Of a stretch of DNA of 64,000 nucleotides, positions 37,146 through 48,801 are shown piece by piece. The stretch spans positions 434,001 to 498,000 of the forward strand of contig WSUB01000005.1 of the NCBI GenBank assembly GCA_019633425.1, given 5' to 3'. Origin of the DNA: Tulasnella sp. 424. Lineage: Eukaryota > Basidiomycota > Agaricomycetes > Cantharellales > Tulasnellaceae. Below the pieces are notes generated by a model. The model ran no database searches, had not been told where the DNA came from, and worked only from the letters and a program-made list of their open reading frames with translations. Position numbers and translations under genes: made by a program. Every line of letters starts with the position of its first letter. Positions within the stretch are counted from its first letter, which is position 1.

Positions 37146-38014
37146 GCAGTGTAGTGTCTGACTCTTTCACTTGGGTCTACCATACGGTCGCGTCCGAATG
37201 AGTACCGCTGCCCTTACGGTGATAGACGCATATGACTTGTTTTATTGTACAGCTTTGACCTTAATTAATACCGACACTCATTTCGCTTATGCACGGGAAT
37301 GGCATCTTGGCCAACTAGAAGCCTTCTTTCATCCTGCGAATCAAGAGCATCGACAATAAGAATTTTCTACCCATTAATATACTATTTCAGAGACTCTTGG
37401 TGAGATAGAACACAAGACGGATGGTATGTAAAGCGTCGAATCACCCAATCTTCATGCCATCACCTCAACTAGGCCTTTGACAGCTGGAGTTAAGTGCTTT
37501 GTTCCAACGATAATATGTAGTTAACTTCTAAGTTTACAGCTTTCGAATTTCTACTCTAGAATTCGGGGCCGTGTTGGTAACCCTCCTCAACCCGTTACCC
37601 GGGCAGACACCGCCTGAGGGAGTTTGCGTTAGAGTGGCGAAGAGCAGTCCTTTGGCTGAGTAGCCATACACAAGCCCTCTCGCTCCTATATGATGTTAAG
37701 ATCTATGCTAGTCATCCTAGCGGATTTTGTATCGTGTTAGCTGAGGCCAGTAGCTCGGGATGGAGCTAATCTAGTGGATCTGCCTGGCACCTCCCGTCGA
37801 AGATTCCACCTTCAACCCCCGGTCGATTAGAGTTACTTCGCTACATTTGTCCTGAAACTGATGCACTATTCCTTAGAGACCGTACACCTGCTTCTACACG
37901 TGGTCAGCTTCTCTCCAGACCGGGGCGATGAGGTAACCATCTGTCTGTACACATTTAAGTCATCTTGCCTACGAGTTCGCAGAAAACCCGCCCTTTGTCT
38001 CGATCAACTATAAA
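37146..38014. other. Interval between dsRBM-like genes 1 and 2
   Basis: No gene is supportable. A 53-codon frame at 37198-37359 (MSTAALTVIDAYDLFYC) and a possible small exon at about 37393-37422 ending in GTATGT are suggestive, but they cannot be joined in frame. Confidence 0.4.
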
Positions 38015-38554
38015 ATGTACCCCCAGAAGGATGTCGGACGTACGGACGTCCTTCACAACTGTCTCTCTCAACACATGTCATCAGCCATGGTCCTAACCTA
38101 CTCCTCGATCGTCCCACCACCTAGTCTAAATAGCCCTTCCAAAACATCAAACGCAGTCCTCCGGTGGATATATGACCACCCTGCACCCGACTCAGGGCTC
38201 TATGCCCTGATTGCCGGTGCTAACCCCTGGACTGCCTTCCAAAACTACTGCAGGAAGTATGAGTTCGGATACAAGCTGTCTACATTTATGAAGGAAGACA
38301 CAGCCCATAACAGAGTTTTCTGGATTTATAAGCTGTCGGGTACGGTCTCTGCCATTTCTAATGTCTAGCAATGGTTGATCTGAACATCGTTTCTCGCAGT
38401 TAACGGCGAAACCTTTCAGATAACCCAGCCTGGGAAGATGAAGAGGTACCGTCAATACCTTGCCAGGAAAGCTTTGGATAGTCTCGGGGCGCGTGTCGCC
38501 GATTTTGGGTGGGGCAGCACGACAAGATCGTATCCGTATTCACCCCCTTCGTAA
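38015..38554 (+). CDS. Small dsRBM-like protein 2
   Basis: About 159 residues if the ATG at 38015 is used; the in-frame ATG at 38075 (MSSAMVL) is an equally plausible start. Exons 38015-38339 and 38400-38554. A 70-residue linker precedes a dsRBM-like domain: NPWTAFQNYCRKYEFGYKLS (helix 1), NRVFWIYKLSVNGETFQIT (strands, crossing the phase-1 intron) and KRYRQYLARKALDSLGARV (helix 2 with the Lys/Arg-Ala-Leu pattern). It ends DFGWGSTTRSYPYSPPS. The intron sits at the same place and phase relative to the domain as in dsRBM-like genes 1 and 3. No catalytic domain is attached. Confidence 0.6.
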
Positions 38555-39528
38555 GTTATTCCGGCAGACCCAAGGGTCAACGGAGAACTCTGTATCTATA
38601 CTTGGATTGTATTAGCTACCAGTTTGGACCTTTTATAGCTACTCTTACGGCTTTCTTCTATGCCGTATAATCTGTCTCCCCAGCCTGTACCAGTCCCTGG
38701 GAGCGGAAGGTAAATCCTGATGCCTGTGAGACTCCCGGACGAATGACGGTACCGGCGCACGTGGTGAAATGACGAACGACCTAACGGCATTCATGAATGG
38801 TTGAAGAGCAATTTAATCACGGATATCCAAAAGAGAAGATGGTCGGACATGCTGTCGTATACGATTAATGTCGTACTCTTCGTCCGGCATTAGTGCAGAA
38901 TCGACTCGCATTTCCTCCGAACACCCGGGGGGCAAATCGGCACAATCATGAACACATTCTCCTCACGTGCAACCTTCTCCAGATCTACCGGCCTACCGAG
39001 GCGTGCTTCGTGTATCAGTTCCCATTCTACCGCTTATTCAAATAGGTGCGGATGCGCCTCCACGTACGTTAACGTCGGGAATTCGCGCCCTTTCGATATC
39101 CGGAGCTATGCCGTGCGACCGCGAACTTAAATAAAACAGCAATCGGCTTCTTCATTAAAATCCTGCTCCCCCATCTCTCAGGGAACTTCCCCCATACCTT
39201 CACTGTCACTACTCTCGACACGGTCGCAAGACGATTGTTCTGAACTCGCGGGATTGAACAGAGCAGCAATTGCAGATTGAGCCTTCTCCGAATCTGGCTG
39301 CCCTGCCCTGCGCTATCAATGAAGGGCCGGAACCCTCATGCTCCTCAACGCCGTGCGCTATACTTGTCACAGCCTGCGTCCGCAGCAGGTGCGGGGCAAC
39401 GGTCTAATTTAGGGTGGGCTCCAGGGGACACGAGGGGGACTAAACCCGTTAACTCCGCTACCGACGTCACTGGAGCGTCTTCATCCTTTCTTTCGCCTCC
39501 TCCCCACCAACCTCTGTCCCGTATCCCA
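38555..39528. other. Intergenic upstream of KRE6/SKN1-like gene
   Basis: No gene is supportable. The plus strand is open in frame with KRE6 from 39277, so a start at 39334 (MKGRNPHAPQ) cannot be excluded, but the 50 bp before 39529 is pyrimidine-rich like a fungal leader. A 60-codon frame at 38948 has no domain. Confidence 0.4.
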
Positions 39529-42231
39529 ATGTCCTACAAGCGTGTTCGTGACCGCTCACCACCGCCTCTACCACCACCCATAACATCCGATAGTCGTGGT
39601 GGTTACCCTCCGTTCACGTCCGCGGCAACGTCTTCCTCAAGTTTTGTATCAGCTCCACCACAGCTTGGCTACTTGAATCGCGGACACCGATCAAACCAAG
39701 ATGGTCTAGAAGTTCCACTACTCTCTCCTACGCGTGGCCCAAACCACAGCGGCTTTGGAATTCGTGGTTTCACTGGCAGAGGGCCAGAGCCTCCGTACTC
39801 CTCCTCCAACCCCTCTTCAGGACAGATCACGCCCTCCGCAGAGCTCCTTCGGCCACCACTTGACGGCAAAAGCGACTTCGAAAGTGTGGGAAAGCTCGTA
39901 GATTCGCAGCATGGATATGCTTCCCTTGGGACAGTGAGTCTGTCCGAGCTAGTTCTTTGTCCGACGCGTCCTTACCTCTTTGGCCAGCAATCCGCATTCA
40001 AACCTGCTATTACCGAGAAAGTACGATTTAAAATACGTTGCTCAGCGCCACGAAATAATCCGTCTAAATATCTACCCCTATCATTAGTTCGCGCTATCCG
40101 CAGATCCCAGTCGGTGGGGTACCGAAACAGCCCCTAACTTTCCAGAAGCCGACGACGACCTACATAATCCCGGTAGGATCAGACCACATACCATCTTCCG
40201 TTCGAATAAACTAATGTATTTCTATCTCGCAAGATCCCAAACGAGATCGCTGGGTCGACAACGTCGCCCTGTATTCGACCAGAGGCCTCCTAAATGTTGG
40301 ATGCCTCATGCTTATGGCGACCGGCGTGTTTGCTCTATTGTAAGAGTGGGCCCTTTCTAGCTTAAGTTTGCTATTCGACTAACGATTAAACTGTAGTGCT
40401 GGTTACCCCATCATCGCTCACTTCACGCACGCGGGGATGGGCACCAATGGAGGCTACAACCTTGGTGGGATCAACGACACGGGCCAAATCCCCGAGATGC
40501 CCGGCAATTTTGGCCTCATCGACAAAGACACCCCTAAGTCTGCTTATACAAAGAGCTCTTACACGTATGGGCAAGAATACGAGCTGGTTTTCAGCGACGA
40601 GTTCAATGTTGACGGGCGGACCTTCTACCCCGGTGATGACCCGTGAGTGTCAAACACGGTAACACTCAGAAAGCTGCTTAACAATCTATGACTACTTTAG
40701 GTACTGGGAGGCTGTCGACTTGCACTATTGGCAGACTAACAACTTGGAATGGTGGGTGACCTGCCCTTCGACAACAACCATATCCTGATTTTCTATTTCC
40801 AGGTACGATCCTGCGGCGGTGACGACGAAGGGTGGAAACCTGGTTATAACTCTATCGCAAAAGCCCACTCATGGCTTGAACTACGAAGGCGGGCTACTCT
40901 CGTCTTGGAACAAGTTTTGCTTTACTGGAGGGATTTTAGAAGGTTAGCGCCGGGTTGACTTCCTACTTCTCTGTACCTTGGGAATCGACTAAACTCGGAT
41001 ATAACTCTAGTGAACGCCACCCTTCCTGGTGCATCGGACGTAGAAGGGTTGTGGCCTGCAGTATGGGCTATGGGAAACCTCGGTCGAGCAGGTTATGGCG
41101 CAAGCCTTGATGGATTGTGGCCGTATTCGTATGTCACCTTCGTCAGATTTATGAGGATTAGCACAGACTCATTCTCTCCTGCCTCACTCCATAGCTACGA
41201 CTCCTGCGACGTTGGAACCCTGCCAAACCAAACGTACCCTGACGGCACCCCCGTAGCGAACACTCAAGGCAACGACCCGCACAATGGGGGCGCGCTGTCG
41301 TATCTACCAGGTCAACGACTTTCCGCATGCACGTGCGAGTCAGATACAACACACCCAGGTCCCAAAAAGTCAGACGGATCTTGGACCGGCCGCGCCGCCC
41401 CCGAAATCGACGTGTTGGAAGCAACAGTCAATTCCAAAACCCACATCGGACATGTCAGCCAGAGTGCGCAGTGGGCTCCGTTCGACCATCAGTATCACTG
41501 GGACAACTCGAGCAGCAACGTAGACTTCTACGATCCAGACAAGGCTGTACCCAACCCCTACGTTGGAGGTGTTTTCCAGCAGGCCGCCAGTGGTTTAGTC
41601 TTGACCAATCAGAACTGTTATGAACTCAGTGGCGGGTAAGCCGACATATAATGCTGAAGAGCTTGGAAGGTTAACTGAATCGACCTCACAGATGCGCGTC
41701 GATCTACGGTTTTGAGTATCAGCCTGGTGCTGACGGCTTCATAACATGGATCTCGGAAGGTGTCAAGTCTTGGACGATGATGGGCGCTGGCGTTGGACCA
41801 GACACGATATCGGGCGCAGGGCAACGTCTGGTTTCCGAAGAACCCATGGTACGTCTTCGCTCTTCTACCTTAACGGAGCACACCTTTCTTACCTCACTAA
41901 ATTCCATCAGTACGTCATTTTGAATCTGGGTATATCGCCGAATTTTGGACCCATCTCCGAAGACTTGCAATTCCCTGCTCATTTCTTGGTATGTATTTCC
42001 AAAGCGTCAGTAATCGAGCGATTAGGTTTACTCACAAGACTTTTGTTGCAGATCGACTACGTCCGGGTTTATCAGCCAAAGGGCGCGGAAAACATCGGCT
42101 GCAATCCTCCGGACCACCCGACACAGGACTACATCAGTCGCTATGTGGACGCGTACAACAACGCCAACCTCACGACCTGGGAGCAATATGGCCAAGTTAT
42201 GCCTCAGAACAAATTAGTGGACCAATGTTAA
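39529..42231 (+). CDS. Beta-glucan synthesis-associated protein, KRE6/SKN1 family (GH16-like)
   Basis: A type II membrane protein needed for beta-1,6-glucan in the cell wall, working in the Golgi, ER or plasma membrane. It has a Pro/Ser-rich cytosolic N-terminus ([17 protein letters not shown]), one membrane span encoded around 40290-40400 ([18 protein letters not shown] followed by AGYPIIAHF), then the lumenal SKN1 domain: [80 protein letters not shown], and the GH16-type acid motif [11 protein letters not shown]. Late segments are [13 protein letters not shown] and [11 protein letters not shown]. Ten or so introns, all consistent. Ends NKLVDQC. Start 39529 is preferred over 39334 because of the leader composition. 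Whether it has hydrolase or transglycosylase activity is not established for the family. Confidence 0.93.
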
Positions 42232-42603
42232 TAGCCTCAGCTGACTAGAATCTTTTTCAACTTCTCCACGACCTCTTCATGACTCCTCATTTCATCCTCG
42301 GACTCGTAATCATGTTTTGTTTCGGGCCTTTATCTCTCAAGGACATTTACCTCTGTAGCAATAATACGTAGCTTGATCAATCAACCTTGCTTTTGTTTCC
42401 AGCACGTTGGCTCAGACTTGTTGCCTTCGACCTCAACTCAGACTTGGGGATGGGGGAGGAACGAATGTATGTCATGTAGACTAGAGTAAGAAGTAATTAA
42501 ACAGTGAGCCAATCGGGTCGCTGTCAGGTGGGGGGACCGGTTGATCAGACCGGGCTCCCAACCGCACAGCGAACCGGGCAAAAACTAGGGAAGGGAGGTT
42601 GGT

Positions 42604-42991
42604 TTACTGATCCGGAATGACACCGAGGTCAATCAAAGCGCGTCTGGCGCATGAATTCTTCGCCTCTTGCTGATTTGCACCTATACCTGTCCATGGTTGG
42701 GGATGGGCTCCGACTTCCCACAAATAATGGAACGAAGAAGGCGGGGTTGTGTGAGTTCGGGTAAGAATCAGCCAAGGAATGGCTTAAGGCCTCGGGCTTA
42801 CCCGTCAAATTAAACGTCCAACCTTGGATTCCATTGGCGATTTCGCCTTGATAGAGCTGCTGAGTGTATTGTACGCCATTCTTGCTCGCCCAGGTGACGA
42901 AAACATTCCAGTACTGAATACCAGTGGCTATTGAACCATAGAAATGTGAGTGGGACAACTATGAGACAGCGTGAAAGCATGACTGACCCAT
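42604..42991 (-). CDS. Small dsRBM-like protein 3
   Basis: Predicted 79 residues from exons 42991-42988, 42927-42802 and 42713-42604. The first exon is ATG plus G with a GTCAGT donor; joined to CC it reads MATGIQYWNVFVTWASKNGV. The strands are YTQQLYQG and IQGWTFNLTVG, and the third exon gives HPQPWTGIGANQQEAKNSCA followed by RRALIDLGVIPDQ. The P-W-T-G-x-G-x-N-x-x-E-A-K-N pattern followed by an Ala/Leu helix is a textbook dsRBM C-terminal half. The second intron is phase 1 after the codon ACG, the same local sequence (ACG G, then GT) as in dsRBM-like gene 1. Convergent with the KRE6 gene. Confidence 0.7.
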
Positions 42992-43383
42992 TAAAACGAT
43001 TAAACGAGTATGGAAAGATTAAAGGATGTGATAGTATAGGCTGAGAGAGAGATGTATCCAGAGATATTAAGTGAAGAGGATGAGGAATGGTCACCACTCT
43101 CATACACCTTCATATATAGACTGGACGGGATCCAGTGCAAGTCATACTCATGCAAACAGAGGAGATTTTCAAGCCGTTTGCTCTGGAGCTCCGTCGGCAA
43201 AGTTCGATCCGAGAGGAGTTACCATCGAGGAAGGAGAAGGTCGACGCAAGTGGCAACAAGCGCGCCAGAACTACTCAAAACGAGCACGCCAAACTCTTTC
43301 TTTGACGCTCAAACTCCTTGTCTGTGAATTGGTTTGGAAAACAGCGCGATAGTAAACTAGGCTATGCGCGACTTCTCTTGTCT

Positions 43384-43728
43384 ATGTCGGAGCAAACGTC
43401 CTCCTGGTCGATCTGCTCACAGCACCACTGTCACCACCGGTATCCCAGGATTTTAGCTCTGGTTTCATGAGTACAGCTTCAGTAAGACATAATTGGACCA
43501 TGGGAAGCGTTGCTTTGGATGTAGCTTCGTTACGTATTCCGATCATGCAGAGTCACTCTCGCCATACAGATAGACTCCACGTATGATTCTTCCAAATGTT
43601 TTCTGACCGTGTTTGGAGGACAAGAACCCTCTATAGATTTGAGCGATTTTTACAGCCGGGTCCGTCGACGCCTCGAGGCGTCACGACTTCCACAAGTGCA
43701 GGAGGCAGATCGCCAACGTCCTAATTAG
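43384..43728 (+). CDS. Candidate two-exon small gene, unrecognised
   Basis: Exon 1 (43384-43439) reads MSEQTSSWSICSQHHCHHR; a 111-nt intron (GTATCC to GCAG) joins phase 2 to exon 2 (43551-43728), which reads VTLAIQIDSTYDSSKCFL, then SDFYSRVRRRLEASRLPQ and ends DRQRPN at TAG. The predicted length is 77 residues. Exon 2 is the more convincing part. No family is recognised. It lies in the same gene-poor island as the dsRBM-like genes but shows no dsRBM pattern. Confidence 0.3.
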
Positions 43729-44620
43729 GTATGGTTCTTGAGACGAGGTCATTCACTTGTTCCACACTGGAATTACGGACTTTCTTTGGAGCTATCTCGC
43801 CACAGATAAGATACCAATGTTTTCTCTGGGTTTCAACATGGAGATACCTGGCGTAGCCGTAGCCGAGGCGTGGTGGTGGGGGCTCGAATGGGCAGGCTCC
43901 TATGAAGAAGGGCACTCGCCTTGAAAAGTGACATCTTCGGACGGCATGTCGGAACTTTGCAAGAAAATAGCTCATCGTCGCGTCTGAACCGAAGTGGGTG
44001 ATACGGTACGTTTGTCATCCACCCAGACAACACGACTTGGTAAAGGAGAATTCCGTCCGGATGGCCGTCACGGAGCCGCCTGGTCAAGTCTCCGGCATCC
44101 GGAACCAAGGGCAAGTCGAGTCACCGTCCGAATAAGATAAGATTATCTTCGGTCATAGCTTATCCCTGTCGTTTGACGTGAAAGACTTCCGAATAGAACG
44201 TACAGTTGTAGTGACAATAGGAAATTAAGAATGTGACCGTATGGTGTAGTTTGGAGCTCGAGTCCCACGACGGTCTCCGGGAGGGTTTGACGGTGGCTTA
44301 AGCCTGAAGGGTAGGTCTGGAAATTGGCCCAGTGCGTCATCATAACCGGCTATCACCATTTTCCTTGCACGAGCTTCTAATGGAGATAAAGGTTCAAAAG
44401 TTTGTACACGTTGCTGTCTGCGTCCCGAACTCAGACATCCTAAGCGTGGAAGGAGACTCTAACGAAGGTGTGCGCTCGCAGGTTGAGGCATTTATCACCT
44501 CATGATCCGGAACCGGCGATCAAGACACCAAAGCCACAAGATAAGGATGGTGTACATTTCAACCGAGCCGAATCAAACAATCCACGTAAAAAGGGAAACG
44601 AAGACGCAGAAGCCGCATGC
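43729..44620. other. Gene-poor interval before the ProRS 3' end
   Basis: Minus-strand frames at 43721-43975 and 43833-44114 (with GILLYQVVLSGWMTN) and a Lys-rich plus-strand tail ending at 44653 look weakly coding but cannot be assembled. Part of this interval should be the ProRS 3' UTR. Confidence 0.35.
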
Positions 44621-47218
44621 TCACTAAAAAGAAAGTTAAAGGAGGAAGAGTAAGAGTATTGCCCCAGTGGAGCCAGCGCACTTGACTCACGTAGCTGCGA
44701 CCAAACATCGTCCAGCGCTTGGCATCACTTCCACAGGCAGGACATTTGGTTTCACCTGGGACGATCTTACCATAACGTTCTTGGTCAAACGGAATGCACA
44801 GGGATTTGGCGCCTGCCGAAGGAGCGCGTTCGTCGGTTTGTTCCGCACTACAAACGATGGCCCAACTTTTCAGCAAACTACTCTTTTGTCTGGGGGTATT
44901 GCGCAAGACTCACCTCTTTGCGCTCCTCTCCTTAATATCATCCTCGCAAGCCTCCACCTCACACCACGGCATCACGACAACGCATTTGGCATCCAGAGTC
45001 GGCACGACCTCCTCCCACTTGCTGACAACCTTCAGGCGTGAATCGTACAGGTCCTTGGCCTTGGTGTACATGTCATTGTGGATGTTATCCAGCAGAGCGG
45101 GGACCTCCTTCTCGAGTTGGTCGAGTGCGATGGGGTTCTTGACACCATTATCACGGCGGACGGAAAGGGTTTGCTTCTTCTCAAGATCATTTGGTCCAAT
45201 CTCCAGTCGAATGGGTACACCCTGTGAACGTTTCATCCTCAAAGATCAGCCTCACGGCGATATAACGCGAGGCAAACGGAGTACTTCACCTTCAGTTCCC
45301 AATCATTGAACTTCCAACCAGGGGTATAGCCTTCGCGGAAGTCGGCGCGGGCCTTGACGCCAACCTTCACGAGGCGGTCGACGAGGTCCTGGCATGTTTT
45401 ATTGATGTTCGCCCTCTGCTCGTCGCTAGTCTTGGCAGTGATGCCGACGGGAACGACAACAACTTGCACAGTCGCCACACGAGGAGGGAGCACCAATCCC
45501 TTGTCGTCACCGTGAACCATAACCATGACACCAATCGTCCGTGTAGACAGACCCCAGCTGTTTTGCCAGACGAACAGCTTGTCGACGCTCCCACTAGCGG
45601 CGGCGTTGGGGTCTTCGACGACGATGTTGAACATCTTGGAGAAGTTCTGTCCCAAGCAGTGCGAGGTGCCTCCTTGAATACCGCGTCCCGAAGTTGGGAT
45701 GAAGCCTTCGACGGTTGTGGTATAGAGACCACCTGCGAACTTCTCCTTCTCAGACTTGATACCGGGGATGACGGGGACGGCGAGCAAGTCGACGTAGATT
45801 TGGCGGTAGAGTTCCAAAATGTCCAGGACTTCCTTGTCAGCTTCGGCTTTAGTGGCAAAGGCGGTGTGACCCTCTTGCCACAAGAATTCTCGGGTCCTGA
45901 GGAAAGGTTCTATATAGAGGACAGTAAGATCTCCCGTCGGGTGAATATCGTGAGGAGGTACGCACGAGGATTCTTGAACTCCCATCGGACGACGCTGTTC
46001 CACTGGTTTAGCTTGAGGGGCAAGTCTCTGTGACTCTGGATCCATTTCGAGTAGTCTGCAGCGAGCGCGTCAGATAAAAGTTTACTACTTTTAACAACGA
46101 CCCCGCTTACAGGGATACATGACGGTTTCGGAGGTTGGGCGGATGGCAATGGGTTCCTCAAGCTCGGACTGGCCCCTAGGTATTTCAACTACGTGAGTAA
46201 AAAGCCTTGGAGCTATACGCCGAGCAAAATACGTACGCTCGTGTAACCCAGGCTACTTCTGGGGCGAAACCCTCGATATGGTCCTTCTCCTTTTCCAAAA
46301 CCTTGGACGACACGAACATGGGGAAATAGCAGTTCTGCACGCCCAAAGCCTTGATCCTCGGATTAAACCAATCCTGAATGGCATCCCAAATTCCGTACGC
46401 CCATGGTCTCAGGATGTAACATCCGCTAACGCTGTAGTAGTCGATCATCTCTCCCTTGATGACGACGTTGGTGTACCACGACGCGAAGTCGACCTCCTTC
46501 TTGATACCGATGGCGATCTGCGCGGCACCTTCGATCTTGGCATCTTGAGTGGACGTAGCGGCGGGTTTGGCGGTGGATGCGCCACCGACGGGGGCAGCGG
46601 TGGCGGCTTCAGCCTTGAGGGCGGCAAAGTCGATGGTCTGCACTTTGGCGTCGGCGGTTTGGAGGCTCAGGATGTAGGAGGCGATTTCGGAACCTTTGAG
46701 GAAGATGGTAGAGGAGTTTGAGGAGGCGTGGATCGCGAAGAGGGAGTCGGATGAGGCCAGGGATTGGTCGAGGACGGTTAGGACTTTAGGGAACGAAGTC
46801 GCGTCGAGGGATACAGGGGAGACTGCAATTTTGACAAACGCGCATTTAGTTCGAACGCAAATACCATCAGACAGAATTGGACAAGCTTACCAGAGTCCTT
46901 ATCAGCACCGAAGAACTCCTTCATAAGGTCTTCGTTCGCCAGTCTCAGCTCCTTCAAGTTGAGCTTCTTGCCCAAAGCGCCACTGCTCGTCTCGGTCTCC
47001 TCTCGCACGATCGCAATAACCGGGACTGGGGTGGCCGTTTTAGCGGTCTTGGGCTTATAAACGAGCGTTTTCGTCAACTCGTACGACGCTGGAGCGTCAG
47101 ACGCGGCGGCAAGGGCGTCCTTCCATGCAGCAGGGGACGTGACTGGATCGTGCTGCACGACTTTGGCACCCAGCGACAAGCCCTGAAGACGCGATACGAT
47201 ATCATCAACGGACGCCAT
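44621..47218 (-). CDS. Prolyl-tRNA synthetase, cytoplasmic (with N-terminal editing-like domain)
   Basis: Charges tRNA-Pro. The ATG at 47218 begins [20 protein letters not shown]. The first 200 residues resemble the YbaK/INS-like domain found at the N-terminus of yeast ProRS ([20 protein letters not shown]), presumed to clear mischarged alanine. An Ala/Pro-rich linker leads to the class II core: [80 protein letters not shown], then the anticodon-binding domain and the C-terminal zinc-type module ([20 protein letters not shown]). The last intron, 44624-44690, falls directly after the final Tyr codon, so the last exon opens with the TGA stop at 44623-44621. About 730 residues; eukaryotic/archaeal type. 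Confidence 0.94.
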
Positions 47219-47621
47219 AGGTGTGTATTGAGGGCGAAGTCGACGTTGAGGGTGTTGGTGGGTAGGAGGGGTGGAAGGATGATAAAGACGACGACGACTC
47301 GACAGTCTAGGTTCAATTAGTCTAATCTCGACCAAGCGCCGTGACTCGATCTTGCTGCTTCGGACATGACTCGATAGACTACGGCTCACTAGACGCCATT
47401 GGAGCATTTATGGTTAAAAGACTCCCCCAAGGTGAGATGTAGTTGAGCAATATGAGTAGAGGTGATGGTAGAAGGTACATCCGTAAGGCGTGAGCTACCA
47501 AGTTTTTGGCAGACCCTCGACGGCCCTGAACGCGACGCGACGCGACGAGTCCGACGATGCGGGGACGAAAAGTGTCCCAGAGCACAAGACCAAAGCATCA
47601 ACCTCGAGAGAGAGCCTCTCA

Positions 47622-48801
47622 TCAACGCCTCCGCTTTCCAGCGCTCCTAGCATCCTCCTTCCTCTCGTCTACACGCTGTAAGAAATCCACCTTGTCCAAA
47701 TACCCTCCTCCTCCCTTCCTCATCCTCTCCAACTCGTCCACCTCTTCCTTCGAGGACGACGACGTCAAATGATCGTTCCAGTCCAGCCTAGACTTTTCGA
47801 GCGTCGAGATCTTCTTGGGTTTCGTCGCGGCAGCCAGGGCAGCTAGCGATTGCTTAGACTTTGTCGGACGTCTTGGTGCCGGTGCTAGTGCCGGTTTCTT
47901 CGGCAGAGTGCTGTTATTCGGCAAGTCCGCTTCGAGAGGAACCGATGCGTCTAAGGCGGCGCTCGAGGAAGGTGCCAATGACGCGGCCGATGATGCAGTC
48001 CTCGACGCAGATCCTTGAACCTGATCGTCGCCCTTGTCCACCACGACCGGCCACTTCCTCGCTTCGACCGATCCTTCTTCCACTTCTTTAATTTCACTAA
48101 AATCGAAGAAGAAAAAGATCAAGAGATCAAGAGAGAGGGCGGTGCATTTCAGTAAATTTGATTTATTTAACCTTTTCCCTTTGAGCAACTTGCACCAAAG
48201 GGCTGCAACGAGGGGAGAGGTGAGGTGAACGTACATCACCTCCTCGCCGGCGAATTTATGCGTAACCCTAACTTTGACCATCTTCGGCTTATTGTCTCTG
48301 GGCTTCAAGTTCGAAGAAGAAGAAGCAGAAGACGCCGATGCTTGGAACTCAGCCCACAGTGCATCACGTTCACTGCCCGTCACCGAACAAGCACAACACG
48401 GTCCTGCCAATGTAAGAAACTCCGATCAATTCTTTTTTTTAACAAAAAGCCACACATAATGCATTTCACTCACGCTTTGACTTGTTCAGCAGACTTAGGA
48501 GGGGGTTGTTCTTCCTGCACAGGTCCACTTAGTCTAGCTTTTTTGGTTTTCCTTGCGCCGTCTTCGGACTCGGAATCCGATTCATTCTCTGTCGAGTATA
48601 ATTAGTGGACAATACTGAAAAAACGAGGAGCAGGCTCAACGTACTTTCTGCTGGCACGTAGTCCTCGTCGTCCTCAGACCCGTCATCTACGATTTGATGC
48701 GGAGGCAAAGGCGGCATTACGGTCGTGGTGGAGGTTGAATTGGATGCATTGAATCCTTCCGCATAAATGGAAGCAAACAACTTCTCCCCCTGAGGAAGCA
48801 T
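47622..48801 (-). CDS. SWC5: SWR1 complex subunit Swc5 / BCNT (craniofacial development protein 1 family)
   Basis: A histone-exchange factor that helps the SWR1 complex deposit H2A.Z. Exons read MLPQGEKLFASIYAEGF..., the acidic motif DDGSEDDEDYVPAE, NESDSESEDGARKTKKARLS, VRVTHKFAGEEV, an Ala/Ser-rich linker, and at the C-terminus the BCNT-C signature KPKKISTLEKSRLDWNDHL, then EVDELERMRKGGGGYLDK and DFLQRVDERKEDARSAG. Introns lie near 48594-48644, 48474-48404 and a last one near 48095-48235. The signature Trp (LDW) and the Gly-Tyr-Leu segment are present. About 280 residues. The first exon is assigned from the ATG at 48801; an extra upstream exon cannot be excluded. Confidence 0.88.

Noticed and set aside
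39277..39528. Longer N-terminus for the KRE6-like protein starting at 39334
   Set aside because: The frame is open, but the sequence before 39529 looks like a pyrimidine-rich leader. Kept only as an alternative.
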